A DNA stretch of 56,970 nucleotides from Richelia intracellularis HH01 (GTDB lineage Bacteria > Cyanobacteriota > Cyanobacteriia > Cyanobacteriales > Nostocaceae), in contig NZ_CAIY01000070.1 in the NCBI RefSeq assembly GCF_000350105.1, positions 1 through 56,970 on the forward strand, written 5' to 3'. The position numbers and the translations under genes are program-made. Shown piece after piece: positions 20,066 through 30,139 of the stretch. Numbering within the stretch: the first letter of the stretch is position 1; the number at the start of each line of letters is the position of its first letter. The notes beneath the pieces are model-generated. The model saw only the letters and a program-made list of their open reading frames with translations, was not told where the DNA came from and did not search any database.

Positions 20066-21515
20066 TGGATTTGTTTAAATTATAATGCTAGTTGGTTTAG
20101 TTAGATCTTAATAATTTAGTCCAAAAATATAAATTATTTCTGAAACGGTAAGTATTGTCTCATATATTGCCACAATCTAAATTGTAGTTAAGATAAACAA
20201 AATATCCCTCTCTTTAATGAGAGTGACTCAAACATCTTTAAATATTATTTACTTATAGAATAATACTTACTATACCTCGTAAGCATATATTGCAACTATA
20301 TAAAAATCAATAATACAGTAAGTAGAAAGTACTATGATGACTATCAAAATACTGGATTGGTCTGCAATAAATTGTTTTAACCCCAAAGAATATGACTTTC
20401 TATCTCAGGAAAAGCATTTTCATAAACTACATCTTGTTAACTCAACTCCCATTTTTATTTTGTTCTTGGAGTAATTTATTAAATTTGTATTTTTCATATG
20501 TCATTGCAGTATGGTAATGCAGCATGTCGTCTACCCTAATAAGACACATATTGATGATACTTACTATTAAGTTCAGTTATGCTTTCTGCCACATTTTCAC
20601 ATTTGCTATTAACTTATTTTAAATTTATTATGCCTAAAAATAGTGCTCTACTAGTTTGAGGTATTAGTACTAAGTCCTTGGGTTATATTATTAGAATAAT
20701 TTAACTTGAATTTTTCCCTATCTTTGAGGGTTTGATTGTCTCATTAATTCCATTAATTGTAAATATGCTCATCTACATGAAAATAATCAATTCACTACCG
20801 TATACTATTTAATCTTACCCATATTATCTTCGTGCTATTACACAAATCATACTCTAAAGATATTTACAATCTGTAAACCTAGTAATTAAATATACACCAG
20901 TTCATATAAATACTTCAAATTTCAGTCATCCTTAAAGCTTATCCCAATATAAAGTAACTTTTTCAGATGTTGCATAATAGAGTTTTCTAATCTTTCCTCA
21001 AATCAAATTGACATACTCATTAAATATGAGTTATTTTCATAGATAGTGCTAAGGTTTACCAATATAGCTTCATGTTTTTTCCTTTTTAATTGAGCAGTTT
21101 CTTATATCAGTTAATATTATTGTTTCAAAACTATCTTGATATTTGAAATCCTTGCCAATATTGAATATTTTTTTAATCTATTATTTACAAGTTATTAGTA
21201 TTACTCGAATACTCCATTTATGCTGGAATAAAATACAGAAAAAATATATAAAATTGCAAATAAATTTCATTCAATAGTCTATTATTTTTAATTCTATTTA
21301 TTTTATATTATTGGTATCATCTCTCATGAGTTTGTTGAATTATAGTTCAATTTATTATAGGTATCTTATACTGTTATTTTCTATAGTTGGCAACTGATAT
21401 CAAAATATTGGTCATAATGATAAATCTACTTATCCACCTTTTATACCAATTTAATTGTATTACTCAGTTTCTAACCTAATTGATTAAATATATGTGAATT
21501 CTGGAAGTAAATACT
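20066..21515. other. Long gene-poor stretch
   Basis: About 1.45 kb upstream of the HAD gene and downstream of the DUF697 gene. A 46-codon frame starting at about 20335 (MMTIKILDWSAINCFNPKEY) has mixed protein-like composition, but I cannot identify it. Otherwise stop-rich AT DNA. Confidence 0.45.
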
Positions 21516-22961
21516 TTACAAATCCTTATATACAAATTCTGGAAGTAAATGTTTTACACCTTGCTTGACAAAACCCTGCATAAATACAAATTGTTTATTT
21601 TGCTGAAAAACATTTTGTAATGCCTGCCGCAATTTTCCAATATTGAAACTCTCTCCTTTCACAACAGAAATTTCCTGCTGCTGAAAGTATTCAACTAAAC
21701 TTAAACCAGCTAATCGGGTAAGATATGCTGCACTCAACCCCTCAACCAAACCACCTGCAACAAAAGTAATAGCACTAGCTTTTAAGATAGTAGTAATGGC
21801 CTTGGTAGAAATTTCTATTAACCCCAACTTCAGCATCAGGTTTCCTATTTCCCCTAGAGCAGCTTTTGCCTGTTCTATAGAAAGTTTTTGTTGATAAACC
21901 TCGCCTAAGTCAACTACCATTTGTCCACTAATAGCCGCTGTAGCTATTAAATCTATTATAGGTATGGGGTTAGCAAAGGCTGCTGCTCCAGCTACCCATT
22001 GATATCTATCAATAATTGGTTGGGCTTGATCACGTCTAATTGTATTTAAGCAGTCTTTAGTTTGCTTGTATAGTAAGGCTGCTTTCATCATGGTTGCTGC
22101 CCAAATGAGTTTTTCCCCTTGGTCAGTAATCATTTCCCATAGTCGTTGAGTTAACTGCTGAACATCTGGTTTTTGTTGTTCCAGCCACTCTTCTATGGAG
22201 GTATCATCCGTATACTTACGTACTTTTACTGGTAATGGGGATAAAGAAGCTTCGACCACTACACATGACATACGTTGCTTTAAAGACTGCAAAATAATTA
22301 TATTTTCTTCGGGCAGATATCTATATTTTCTACTTAATACTAGTATTAATCTTTGTTTTAATTCTTTTAATTGTTCTAGGGCTTGATATTCTGTATCAGT
22401 TAAATCCTCATTTATCAGAAATAAAACAGCATCAGCAAGCTTAGCATCATCTAATATGGCTGCATCTGGCATTTCTGTAAATAAAGGTTGAGTTTCTTTA
22501 AATATTATTTGTTTGTCTGTTTTTGTTTGCCAATGTGAAAGCAGAGTCTTTATTAGGGTAGTTTTGCCTACAGACCTTCCACCAGTTACAGTTAATTGGA
22601 TATCTTTCCGGTTTAATTCTTTATGCAAGAAGGAAACTTGATGTTTTAAAGATGTGATGTAGGATTCACTAATCTTGTTCTTTGCTTCTTGATTTAAACA
22701 ATTTATTGCAACCTCTGCTCTTGCAATTACATTTTCCACACAGTAACGATTACTTGGAAGTTCATCCACTATATCATCAGTCTTATTACGCTTGCGTTTC
22801 GACAACCATAAACTAACATTCAATGCTAAAATACCTAACAGGCTCAATTCGCCTATCGACATAATAGAATCATGCCAGTTTTGTAATAAGAACCACAAAA
22901 CAAATGACAATGCTAACACTGCTAATAGAATCGACTTTGGCTGCCGCAAATGAATCAACAT
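21516..22961 (-). CDS. DUF697-type membrane protein with a degenerate GTPase domain
   Basis: A 481-residue protein. Two N-terminal hydrophobic segments (about 11-27 and 38-54) are followed by a P-loop, GGRSVGKTT (127-135). The rest of the G domain is poor: the expected DTPG-like G3 reads ETQPLF (156-161) and the NKxD G4 position reads LSRKYRY (209-215). The C-terminal half (about 300-425) has the hydrophobic DUF697-like region, with AAAFANPIPIIDLIATAA and a second membrane-associating stretch. Function in this family is unknown; roles in envelope or volume control have been suggested for related proteins. Full length, no partner gene. Confidence 0.8.
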   Translation of the reverse strand: MLIHLRQPKSILLAVLALSFVLWFLLQNWHDSIMSIGELSLLGILALNVSLWLSKRKRNKTDDIVDELPSNRYCVENVIARAEVAINCLNQEAKNKISESYITSLKHQVSFLHKELNRKDIQLTVTGGRSVGKTTLIKTLLSHWQTKTDKQIIFKETQPLFTEMPDAAILDDAKLADAVLFLINEDLTDTEYQALEQLKELKQRLILVLSRKYRYLPEENIIILQSLKQRMSCVVVEASLSPLPVKVRKYTDDTSIEEWLEQQKPDVQQLTQRLWEMITDQGEKLIWAATMMKAALLYKQTKDCLNTIRRDQAQPIIDRYQWVAGAAAFANPIPIIDLIATAAISGQMVVDLGEVYQQKLSIEQAKAALGEIGNLMLKLGLIEISTKAITTILKASAITFVAGGLVEGLSAAYLTRLAGLSLVEYFQQQEISVVKGESFNIGKLRQALQNVFQQNKQFVFMQGFVKQGVKHLLPEFVYKDL

Positions 22962-23082
22962 GATTTACCAAACTCTATTGGATATTCTATTCCAAAATAT
23001 ATCAAAAATCTCTAAATTTGCATTTTGCAGTGGTTAATATAATAGTTGTTTACTCGAACATAAACATTTGCAAAAATACCAA

Positions 23083-23110
23083 AACCCAGTAAGATTATAC
23101 TTACTGGGTT
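23083..23110 (-). terminator. Intrinsic terminator downstream of tRNA-fMet
   Basis: A perfect 11-bp stem, AACCCAGTAAG (23083-23093) with CTTACTGGGTT (23100-23110), and a 6-base loop. Reading the minus strand it is followed by TTTTGGTATTTTTG. It lies about 80 bases after the tRNA and would end the rsfS-to-tRNA transcript. Confidence 0.75.
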
Positions 23111-23189
23111 CTGATTATAATCGTATGCTTTTAAAGCAAGTTAAGTTGGATTTTAATTCCCGAGATCGAACCAAAGCCAACATAGAAAT

Positions 23190-23266
<77 letters not shown>

Positions 23267-23306
23267 CTACTTAAAACAGTATAGCTTAAAGGTAAGATTT
23301 TGGCAA

Positions 23307-24260
23307 CTATAAAACAGATAATTCTCCAATTACTTCCAAACGCTTGTATTGGCCAAAAGTAATAAATTTCTCTCCTAATACTTCAGCAATACTAGGAGTA
23401 ATCCAACCTAACTGTTGTAGTAAGTAAATTGCGATAGCATATTTAGCTCTTGTAGCTCCATCAATGACCTTAATAGCTAATCCCATACCTTCACCTAATA
23501 TTCCAATACACTGTACTCCTTCTGATCCAGATTTGCTAATTAGTTCTCCTTGTGTTAGACGCATAAGTTCGGTATCAAATTCCCCTTTTCCTGCGACCAT
23601 TTCTGGATAATGGGTCATAGCACGTACAATCCTTTCCATATCCAAGCTTTTACCGGAAGCAAGACGAGCGTATAATGATGCCATCTGTCCTAGTTGCATT
23701 AAGTATGTAGGTACTCCACAATCATCATGAGCACTAATAAACTCTTCTGCTGGCATACGCAGTATCTCAGCAACTTTTTTTAAAATAAGTTGCTGAATAG
23801 GACTTTTCCCCTGCATATATGTATTTAATGCCCAACTCCTCTGTTTACATACAGCTAACATTCCTGCATGTTTACCAGAGCAATTATATTCCAGGGGACT
23901 GCGTTTACCTGGAGGAGTGGGACATTGTAATAAAGAAGGATCAATATCTGAACGCCATAAGATATTAAATACCTGTCTTACCTGCTCCATACTGCCATTA
24001 TGGGAACTCGTAATAATTGCCAGGTCAAGATCGTTCAAATCGAACTTTTCCAATGTACCTGTGCTTATTACAGCCAAGGCCTGAAATGGTTTTAAGGATG
24101 AGCGGATAAATGTTGCTGTCTCAGCATCTCCGGCAACGGAAAGGAGTCTCCCCCGATTGTCACATACAACTGCATGGACTATATGTCGAGATTCTATTAT
24201 TCCTTCTCTTAGGAGTCTAAGTTCTAATGAGTTGGCTTGAGTTCGTTTGCCCATTGTCAT
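23307..24260 (-). CDS. Asparaginase family protein (Rhizobium-type AsnaseII)
   Basis: A 317-residue protein of the L-asparaginase II family, which hydrolyses asparagine to aspartate and ammonia and is unrelated to E. coli-type enzymes. Recognisable blocks are SLKPFQALAVISTG, ITSSHNGSMEQVR, YNCSGKHAGMLAVC (conserved Cys, Ser, Lys), SAHDDCGVPTYL and GEGMGLAIKVIDG. The start MTMGKRTQ at 24260 is the form usual in cyanobacteria; a second in-frame ATG two codons later is possible. It follows the CGLD27/Ycf36-like gene by 91 bases and is followed by tRNA-fMet. Assignment by family; substrate not proven. Confidence 0.88.
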   Translation of the reverse strand: MTMGKRTQANSLELRLLREGIIESRHIVHAVVCDNRGRLLSVAGDAETATFIRSSLKPFQALAVISTGTLEKFDLNDLDLAIITSSHNGSMEQVRQVFNILWRSDIDPSLLQCPTPPGKRSPLEYNCSGKHAGMLAVCKQRSWALNTYMQGKSPIQQLILKKVAEILRMPAEEFISAHDDCGVPTYLMQLGQMASLYARLASGKSLDMERIVRAMTHYPEMVAGKGEFDTELMRLTQGELISKSGSEGVQCIGILGEGMGLAIKVIDGATRAKYAIAIYLLQQLGWITPSIAEVLGEKFITFGQYKRLEVIGELSVL

Positions 24261-24351
24261 GGGTTAAGTTTCACCAGTAATAGTTTTTGTTAAAACTTCA
24301 ATTGTATTGTACAGACACTAACTTATGATAGATACTTTTTGGAAGTATTTC

Positions 24352-24858
24352 TCAGACTGAATACCAAATTACTGTACCAATGAGAAATAATAAAGCTAGA
24401 CCTACAAAAGTAATTTGTAACCGTTGGATGATTGGTTTTATTTCGTAGCTCACAATTAAACGGTCACGTGTTATTAATTCCTGAGGTTTATTCCAAGCCT
24501 GACCATCATACCAACCAGATTCCTCATACAAGATGACTGAATTAAAAAGACGATCACGTAAATAAGACCAACCTAAATATAAATGTAATAAAGCTAGAAT
24601 TACTCCAATACTTGCTCCAGCCAAACTGCAAAGAATAAAATGAGCCAGTTGCTTGTATGGGGAAAAGCTAGCAGCAGTAACTGGTGCGGCAATCAGCCAA
24701 CAAAAGCCCCCAATCCAAGCCATTTTTTGTAAATAGGCTGACCAGTCACGAGTACAATCACTAAATAACCATGTAGCTTTTAGCTCCTGGTATTCATTCA
24801 TAGGTTGTTGATCACTAGGGACTGGACAATTAGACAATAATGAATAGGTCATATTCAT
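24352..24858 (-). CDS. CGLD27/Ycf36-like membrane protein (DUF1230)
   Basis: A 168-residue protein of a family conserved in cyanobacteria, algae and plants (CGLD27; plastid Ycf36). It has conserved N-terminal text [16 protein letters not shown], two hydrophobic segments (about 45-65 and 73-93) around [13 protein letters not shown], and the motif [21 protein letters not shown] followed by a final transmembrane helix (about 147-167). Its ATG overlaps the rsfS stop as ATGA, implying translational coupling. In plants CGLD27 has been linked to iron/ROS responses; the bacterial function is not established. Confidence 0.88.
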   Translation of the reverse strand: MNMTYSLLSNCPVPSDQQPMNEYQELKATWLFSDCTRDWSAYLQKMAWIGGFCWLIAAPVTAASFSPYKQLAHFILCSLAGASIGVILALLHLYLGWSYLRDRLFNSVILYEESGWYDGQAWNKPQELITRDRLIVSYEIKPIIQRLQITFVGLALLFLIGTVIWYSV

Positions 24859-25310
24859 ATTCCACTATTATTAATTTGCAATTTTACTTGTTGCGCATGG
24901 CCCCAGAATGCTTCTAGGTTATAGAATTCCCTTTCTTTGGGCATCATAATATGGACGATAACATCACCATAGTCTTGGAGTACCCAATGACCTTCCATTT
25001 TCCCTTCAGTACGTAATGGTATTCGCTGGCATTCCGTTTTTATTTTATCTTCTATAGCATCTACAATGGCTCTCACTTGCACCCGAGAATAACCAGTCAT
25101 CATTAGAAAATAATCAGCCAGATAAGATACATCAGCCACTTTAAGTACTAGTAATTCCCCTGCTTTGCGTTCCAATGCAGCTTCAGCTATAGCTAAAGCT
25201 AAGTTTCCACTTTCTGCTTTGACTGCTGTAATTTTTGGTTTATCCATTCTCTCTTGATCATTAAAGGCAACAGACTGGCTTGGAGAATTTCTTTGCAAAT
25301 AATCAGACAT
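24855..25310 (-). CDS. rsfS: Ribosomal silencing factor
   Basis: RsfS (DUF143) binds L14 on the large subunit and blocks subunit joining under nutrient limitation. The 151-residue protein has the conserved core [17 protein letters not shown] (about 58-74), [13 protein letters not shown], then [17 protein letters not shown] and FYNLEAFWG. The N-terminal 30 residues are a variable extension. It heads the group with the CGLD27/Ycf36-like gene (4-bp ATGA overlap), asparaginase and tRNA-fMet. Confidence 0.94.
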   Translation of the reverse strand: MSDYLQRNSPSQSVAFNDQERMDKPKITAVKAESGNLALAIAEAALERKAGELLVLKVADVSYLADYFLMMTGYSRVQVRAIVDAIEDKIKTECQRIPLRTEGKMEGHWVLQDYGDVIVHIMMPKEREFYNLEAFWGHAQQVKLQINNSGI

Positions 25311-25800
25311 TAAAACTCTAAAGCTTTATTCATTTATAGCAATTTTTAGCAATTAACAACAAAATTTAGTTGTATCACAAGCAAGAGCCAACTTCACACA
25401 CTTAAGCAATAGTAATTTAATTTGAAAATATTTCCTACTCTGGGCTTTAAAATTTAAGATATAAGCTATGTTGAGTAACAAGCAGGCTTGCTAAAATATC
25501 CCACTTACTACAAATTCTATCTGAATAATATACGTCAAGATACTAAAAACCAGTTAATGTTATCTAACATCAATTAGTTCAATTTGGCTTCAGACTAATT
25601 TAATTACTCATATTGTAGTACATGTGTCAAACATGTCAGAGAAAACGAGTTAAATAAAATACAAATAGTTTAAGTTAAATTACTTAGAAATTCTTAAGGT
25701 TTTGTATTAACTCCAAATATTACTGCGTTTTCCCGAAGTTACCCTCAACTCCTTATGGTTTATAGCAAACTACTCAATAATTCTGATAGTATTTGAGTTA

Positions 25801-25844
25801 AAATTAGTGGTGAGTAGAACTCAAATTAGTGGTGAGTAGAACTC
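25801..25844. repeat. Perfect tandem duplication, 22-bp unit
   Basis: The unit at 25801-25822 (core TTAGTGGTGAGTAGAACTC) is repeated exactly at 25823-25844. Each unit contains the small palindrome-like GAGTAGAACTC. Two copies only, no coding context. Confidence 0.85.
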
Positions 25845-25908
25845 AAAAAATAACCTTAATTATCATTTGAAACTTAAAGATAACTGGATAATGATCCTAT
25901 TATTTTAA

Positions 25909-25952
25909 TATGGTATAAATTATATTTAAAGTAAAATATAATTTATACCATA
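25909..25952. repeat. Perfect 19-bp inverted repeat
   Basis: Arms 25909-25927 and 25934-25952 are exactly complementary with a 6-base loop (AAAGTA). The arm starts TATGGTATAAATTATATTT. It is AT-rich with no adjoining gene end. Confidence 0.7.
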
Positions 25953-26100
25953 AAGAGTTCTTCGCCACTCTTATTTTGAGTTTATACTCCACAATTATCG
26001 TTGATAACTCAATCCAAACGGATAAATCTATAAAATTATTTTAAATTCGCTAACGTGTATTAGTGACAAACATAAATTTGACTATAAGCGTATGCATCAA

Positions 26101-26148
26101 ATTTTATATCTGCTACTCTGTTCATCAACAGAGTAGCAGATATAAAAT
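26101..26148. repeat. Perfect 22-bp inverted repeat with 4-base loop
   Basis: Arms 26101-26122 and 26127-26148 are exactly complementary around the loop CATC. The inner stem CTGCTACTCTGTT is fairly GC-rich for this window. No T run and no neighbouring gene end, so it is not an obvious terminator. Confidence 0.85.
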
Positions 26149-27057
26149 CCTTTGACTCTATAATTGTTAGGAGACTAACTCAATATTTTAACTATGGACT
26201 ATATAGAGAACCGTGAAGAATTGCCCTAAAATACTTCCAAACTAACTCAGTTTATTTAAACTACTTATTTGATGAATTTTTAGCTGCAGCTAAAAATTAA
26301 ATTGTCTGAGGCAGTCTTGTGAGTCAAGATCTACAATTACAGACTATAATATTTTGAAACAAAAAAATGTATTGGCAATTATAATATATGTACATAATTG
26401 CAACCATAATGATAAACGCTTTATAAAAACTCTTATAAGGTTATCAAAACATAAAACTCTTCACACTTGAGATCGTCAAATATATATTCTATTTCACTGC
26501 AACTATCAGTATACTTTTCATTTTTATATCAACACTTAATTTTACCCACACATAATAATCTAAGTGGATATTTGTTTTTCTCCCCTAATGAAATACCTAC
26601 CCTTGTTCTTCGTTGTAATTTTTATTACTTTGAGCCCCAGTATTACTGGCATATTTTGCAACAAAAGTTTAAAATGCTGCCTAAGTATGAGATGTTATAA
26701 ACACAATATTTCCGATAATTAAAAATTAACTTGAAATAAAATTTCCAAGTTTTTTTAGGATTTTATCCTAATATTTTATTACCAGTTTTAAATCTCCATT
26801 ATATATATTATTTTCCTCTTCCTCCTGCTTTTTATGGCTGTTCCAGTAGAACTGCTAATGATCATAGACTATCCTTCTTAGGAAACTACAATCAATGATT
26901 TATCTATATCTTATTCACTAAAACATAAGTTTTAATATGTATTCATTATTCTATAAAAAATGAAACCTCAAAAGGAATAGCTGTTACGAACACAAGCTCC
27001 TAATTAGATCCCAGCATAAGAAATAATTGCAATTGCTACTGGTATATTTGTATTATA

Positions 27058-28200
27058 TCATGGAGTTAACTGTACTTGCTTCTGACCCAAAACTTCCTCA
27101 TATAGTATTTCCAGCTGTGTAATATTATTAGTTAGATTATAGCGTTCCAATACTCTCTCCCTGGCTTTTTTTCCTAAGAGGGTAGTAATTTCCGGATGAT
27201 CTTGAAATAAGGGTAAAAGGGTTCTGAGTTGTGAGCGTGTAGCCTTCGTATCTAAAACTATTCCAGCCCCTTTTTCTAGTACTTCCCCATCAGCACCAAC
27301 ATCCGTAGCTACACAAGCTACTCCACAGGCCATTGCCTCCAATAAGGAAAGAGACAATCCTTCTACTAATGAAGGTAAAATAAACACGTCAGTCTTGCGT
27401 AGTATTTCGATACGGCGATTTTCATCAGCAATAAATCCTAACCAAATAACACCATGTTCTTCACCATAAAATGTTTCTAGGGAAGACTTCAAGGGACCAT
27501 TACCAACTATAAGTAGTTTACTACTTTTGGCCATTCTTGCCTGTCTCCATGCTCTTAGTAGGGATTCAATGTTTTTCTCCGGTGCAATTCTGCCTTGGTA
27601 GACAAACAACCGTTCTGCTTGAAACTCTGTTTTAGCACTAGTAGAGTCAGGGGTGTATTTGACCGCATCTACCCCGTTGGGGATAACAGTGATTTTCCGT
27701 TTCGGTACACCTAAACGTGCTAATAATTCTCTCTGAACTTGGGAAAAGACAATGGTACGGTCATAATGACCTAGAAAGGGTGCATAAAGTTGATATGTCA
27801 AAAACTGTGTCCCTGATACCAGCTTTACCCCCTTAACAGCAAATGGTGGATGAAAAGTTGCAATCAGGGGAATTTTTAGGTCTTCACAAATTTCTGGAAG
27901 ACGGAAGTCTAAGGGGGACAAAGTTAAGGATGCATGAACGATATCTGGCTTCAAACTTCGTAGAGATCCGCTTAGGATCTTAGTAGCCTTAAGGCTAGGA
28001 ATGGTGTATACCTGGGACTTATATATAAATGGTAGGGGTACTTCTTGACAGTTGGGCCATTTATCAACTTGTGTTTCTTCTTGGGCAAAGTGAAGAAAAC
28101 TCACTTGATGTCCTCTATCCAGTAAGGAGTTAGTAATTTCCCGACTGTAGGTTACATTGCCGCAAAAGGGCGATTTTTTTCCAATCCAGGCTATGTGCAT
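27058..28200 (-). CDS. GT4-family glycosyltransferase
   Basis: A 380-residue GT-B fold glycosyltransferase. I place the start at the ATG at 28200 (MHIAWIGKKSPFCGNVTYS), which gives the usual beta-strand start; the frame is open 19 codons further but that text is not family-like. The GT4 acceptor/donor sites are visible: GNVTYSREI, ATFHPPFAVKG, VIPNGVDAVKY, VYQGRIAPEKN, VGNGPL, and the E-x7-E region ILPSLVEGLSLSLLEAMACG. The sugar donor and acceptor are not known; lipopolysaccharide, exopolysaccharide or glycolipid synthesis are options. No adjacent sugar genes. Confidence 0.88.
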   Translation of the reverse strand: MHIAWIGKKSPFCGNVTYSREITNSLLDRGHQVSFLHFAQEETQVDKWPNCQEVPLPFIYKSQVYTIPSLKATKILSGSLRSLKPDIVHASLTLSPLDFRLPEICEDLKIPLIATFHPPFAVKGVKLVSGTQFLTYQLYAPFLGHYDRTIVFSQVQRELLARLGVPKRKITVIPNGVDAVKYTPDSTSAKTEFQAERLFVYQGRIAPEKNIESLLRAWRQARMAKSSKLLIVGNGPLKSSLETFYGEEHGVIWLGFIADENRRIEILRKTDVFILPSLVEGLSLSLLEAMACGVACVATDVGADGEVLEKGAGIVLDTKATRSQLRTLLPLFQDHPEITTLLGKKARERVLERYNLTNNITQLEILYEEVLGQKQVQLTP

Positions 28201-28618
28201 TCTGACTATTTGTACTGGGGGAGTGAAATAATTTCTAGGTATTATGTTACCTAGCAAAAGAGTTCTTATATAGCTAATGCATATATTTGCCTAGCATGCA
28301 TACTCGCTATTAATCAAAATATATATTAACTTGAGAATATGGTTGTTATATTATCTCACATGCACAACCCACTAAAAAAATACCCCAAAGAATATTATAG
28401 TGTTCTTCAAAACAAATAGATAAGTTCGTATATTGTGCAAGTTTTCAAATAATCGCCTGTGATTCTCCATACTAGTTATCCTGTTCAATACTTTTTAATT
28501 TGCATTAGCATTATATGAGCAGATACTAATTTCCATGTTAATAGTGGAAATTATTAATTGGAATGTGATTTATTTATAAAGCACTAGGTTTCTGCTATTT
28601 CTGCTTTGATCTTAATAA
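28201..28618. other. Intergenic, nothing recognised
   Basis: About 420 bases between the glycosyltransferase start and the end of the MFS gene, both on the minus strand. No terminator or relic seen. Confidence 0.45.
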
Positions 28619-30139
28619 TTACCTGTGTGGATTGTACCAAGTAAATAGACCCCCTAAAATTACTAGTAATGCTAATGCTAAAAAAACAGCCTTTAGTCCG
28701 ACAATCGATTCGGCAATACCTACAAATACTAATGGTAAGGAAAGAGAAATATTAATCACATTATTTTGTAATCCAAATAATTTTCCACGCATTTCAGAAG
28801 GTACTTCTGTTTGAATAGTAGTTTGCATAGGTATACCAATTAGTGCTCCTCCTATACCCAAAAACCCTACCAAAAAAAGAATGATCCACAGTTGGTTAGT
28901 TAATGATAATGACACCAAAGATGTAGCCATAACTATGCAACCAGACAAACTCAAGCGATAATAGGCAAAGCTTTGGCCAAATTGTCCTAAAGCAGCAGCC
29001 CCAATAGCAATTCCTACCCCACCAGCTGCTAACAGGAAACCAAATTGTTCTGCTTTTAAACTGGGGATTACTTCTGCTATGCTTACAGCTAAAATGGTTA
29101 AGGCTGCAAATACTGAGAATAGAATAGTTAGTTGAATTAGAGCATTACGTACCTTCAAATTTGTCTTTAAATATTCCAAGCCATCTTGAAGATCGCTAAG
29201 TATATGAGATTCTATTTTTGTATGGTTTTCGACTTTTTCATTAGTTTTTAATAGTAATAAAATAAAGGCAGCAATAATGTAACTAACACCAACAATAATT
29301 TCCCTTCCTAAGTCAGCACTGCCACCTATTTGCACCCACAAACTGTCTGCTGCAGCTAGTACTGGTTCTCCAATGGCAAAGCCTACAATTAAAGATCCCA
29401 TGATTGTAGTTGTATATAGAGAATTTGCTGACAATAGATGATGGTCTTCTATAATTAACGGGATTGTTGCCTGTTCTGCAGGAGCAAAAAATTGAGTCAA
29501 TGTAGACACACAAAAAGTCACCACCAAAATAACTACAAAACCTGCTGGCAATAGCCCCAAAGGCCGAAAATCTTGTGTCAGCCATAATAATAGAGGAATT
29601 GCTAACACTAAAGCACCTCGCCATATATTTGTAGTAACCAGAACAGTTTTTTTAGACCATCGATCTACAAAAGCTCCTGCGAGTGAACCAAAAACGACTG
29701 CAGGAGTGGTAAATGTAATCATCATTGTAGATACCCAAACACTAATTGTTTGACCTTCCAAATGAAACTGCTTATCAATTAAGGCAATCATCAATACCAA
29801 ATAAACTTTATCTGCAAGCTGGGAAAAAACCTGACCTCCCCAAAGCGCCAAAAAATCTGGATTTTTCAAAACTGGCAAAAATCCTTTTTCCAAACAATTT
29901 TCTGGTGGTATATCCCTATTTTCTTGATAATTATCTACTTTTGATGTTCTATCCTTATTCGTTTCTTCTTTACCGTATGTATTAATGCCATTTTGATTGA
30001 TATTTGAGAATGGAAATATTTCTTCATGGACATGACTTTTGGAGAATGCACTTTGGCACCCTATAATGGACGGTTGATGTGCTTGGGTGCTGGGTAATTG
30101 TAATAATGCATTAGTGTTTACACTGGGGATTTGTATCAT
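28619..30139 (-). CDS. MFS transporter (MFS_3-type)
   Basis: A 506-residue major facilitator protein with a hydrophilic N-terminal extension (about 1-85, rich in Asn, Ser, Glu), then about 12 hydrophobic helices. The transporter part begins GFLPVLKNPDFLALWGGQ and has the inter-helix motif FVDRWSKKTV after TM2 and EMRGKLFGLQNN in the second half. The fold resembles enterobactin-exporter-like and other efflux carriers; the substrate is unknown. The start ATG at 30139 overlaps the recO stop as ATGA. Gene order deoC-recO-MFS is, to my knowledge, shared with relatives. Confidence 0.9.
   Translation of the reverse strand: MIQIPSVNTNALLQLPSTQAHQPSIIGCQSAFSKSHVHEEIFPFSNINQNGINTYGKEETNKDRTSKVDNYQENRDIPPENCLEKGFLPVLKNPDFLALWGGQVFSQLADKVYLVLMIALIDKQFHLEGQTISVWVSTMMITFTTPAVVFGSLAGAFVDRWSKKTVLVTTNIWRGALVLAIPLLLWLTQDFRPLGLLPAGFVVILVVTFCVSTLTQFFAPAEQATIPLIIEDHHLLSANSLYTTTIMGSLIVGFAIGEPVLAAADSLWVQIGGSADLGREIIVGVSYIIAAFILLLLKTNEKVENHTKIESHILSDLQDGLEYLKTNLKVRNALIQLTILFSVFAALTILAVSIAEVIPSLKAEQFGFLLAAGGVGIAIGAAALGQFGQSFAYYRLSLSGCIVMATSLVSLSLTNQLWIILFLVGFLGIGGALIGIPMQTTIQTEVPSEMRGKLFGLQNNVINISLSLPLVFVGIAESIVGLKAVFLALALLVILGGLFTWYNPHR

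Larger units (their letters stand above)
25311..27057. other. Long gene-poor stretch with tandem repeat and hairpins
   Basis: About 1.75 kb upstream of rsfS and downstream of the glycosyltransferase. It contains a 22-bp tandem duplication (25801-25844) and two perfect hairpins (25909-25952, 26101-26148). A 77-codon frame at 26467-26700 ends in YYWHILQQKFKMLPKYEML, which looks somewhat protein-like but is not recognised. No intact gene is supported. Confidence 0.55.

Noticed and set aside
26467..26700. 77-codon plus-strand frame ending in a somewhat protein-like tail
   Set aside because: The start lacks a ribosome site and the first two thirds look random; mentioned only in the gap description.
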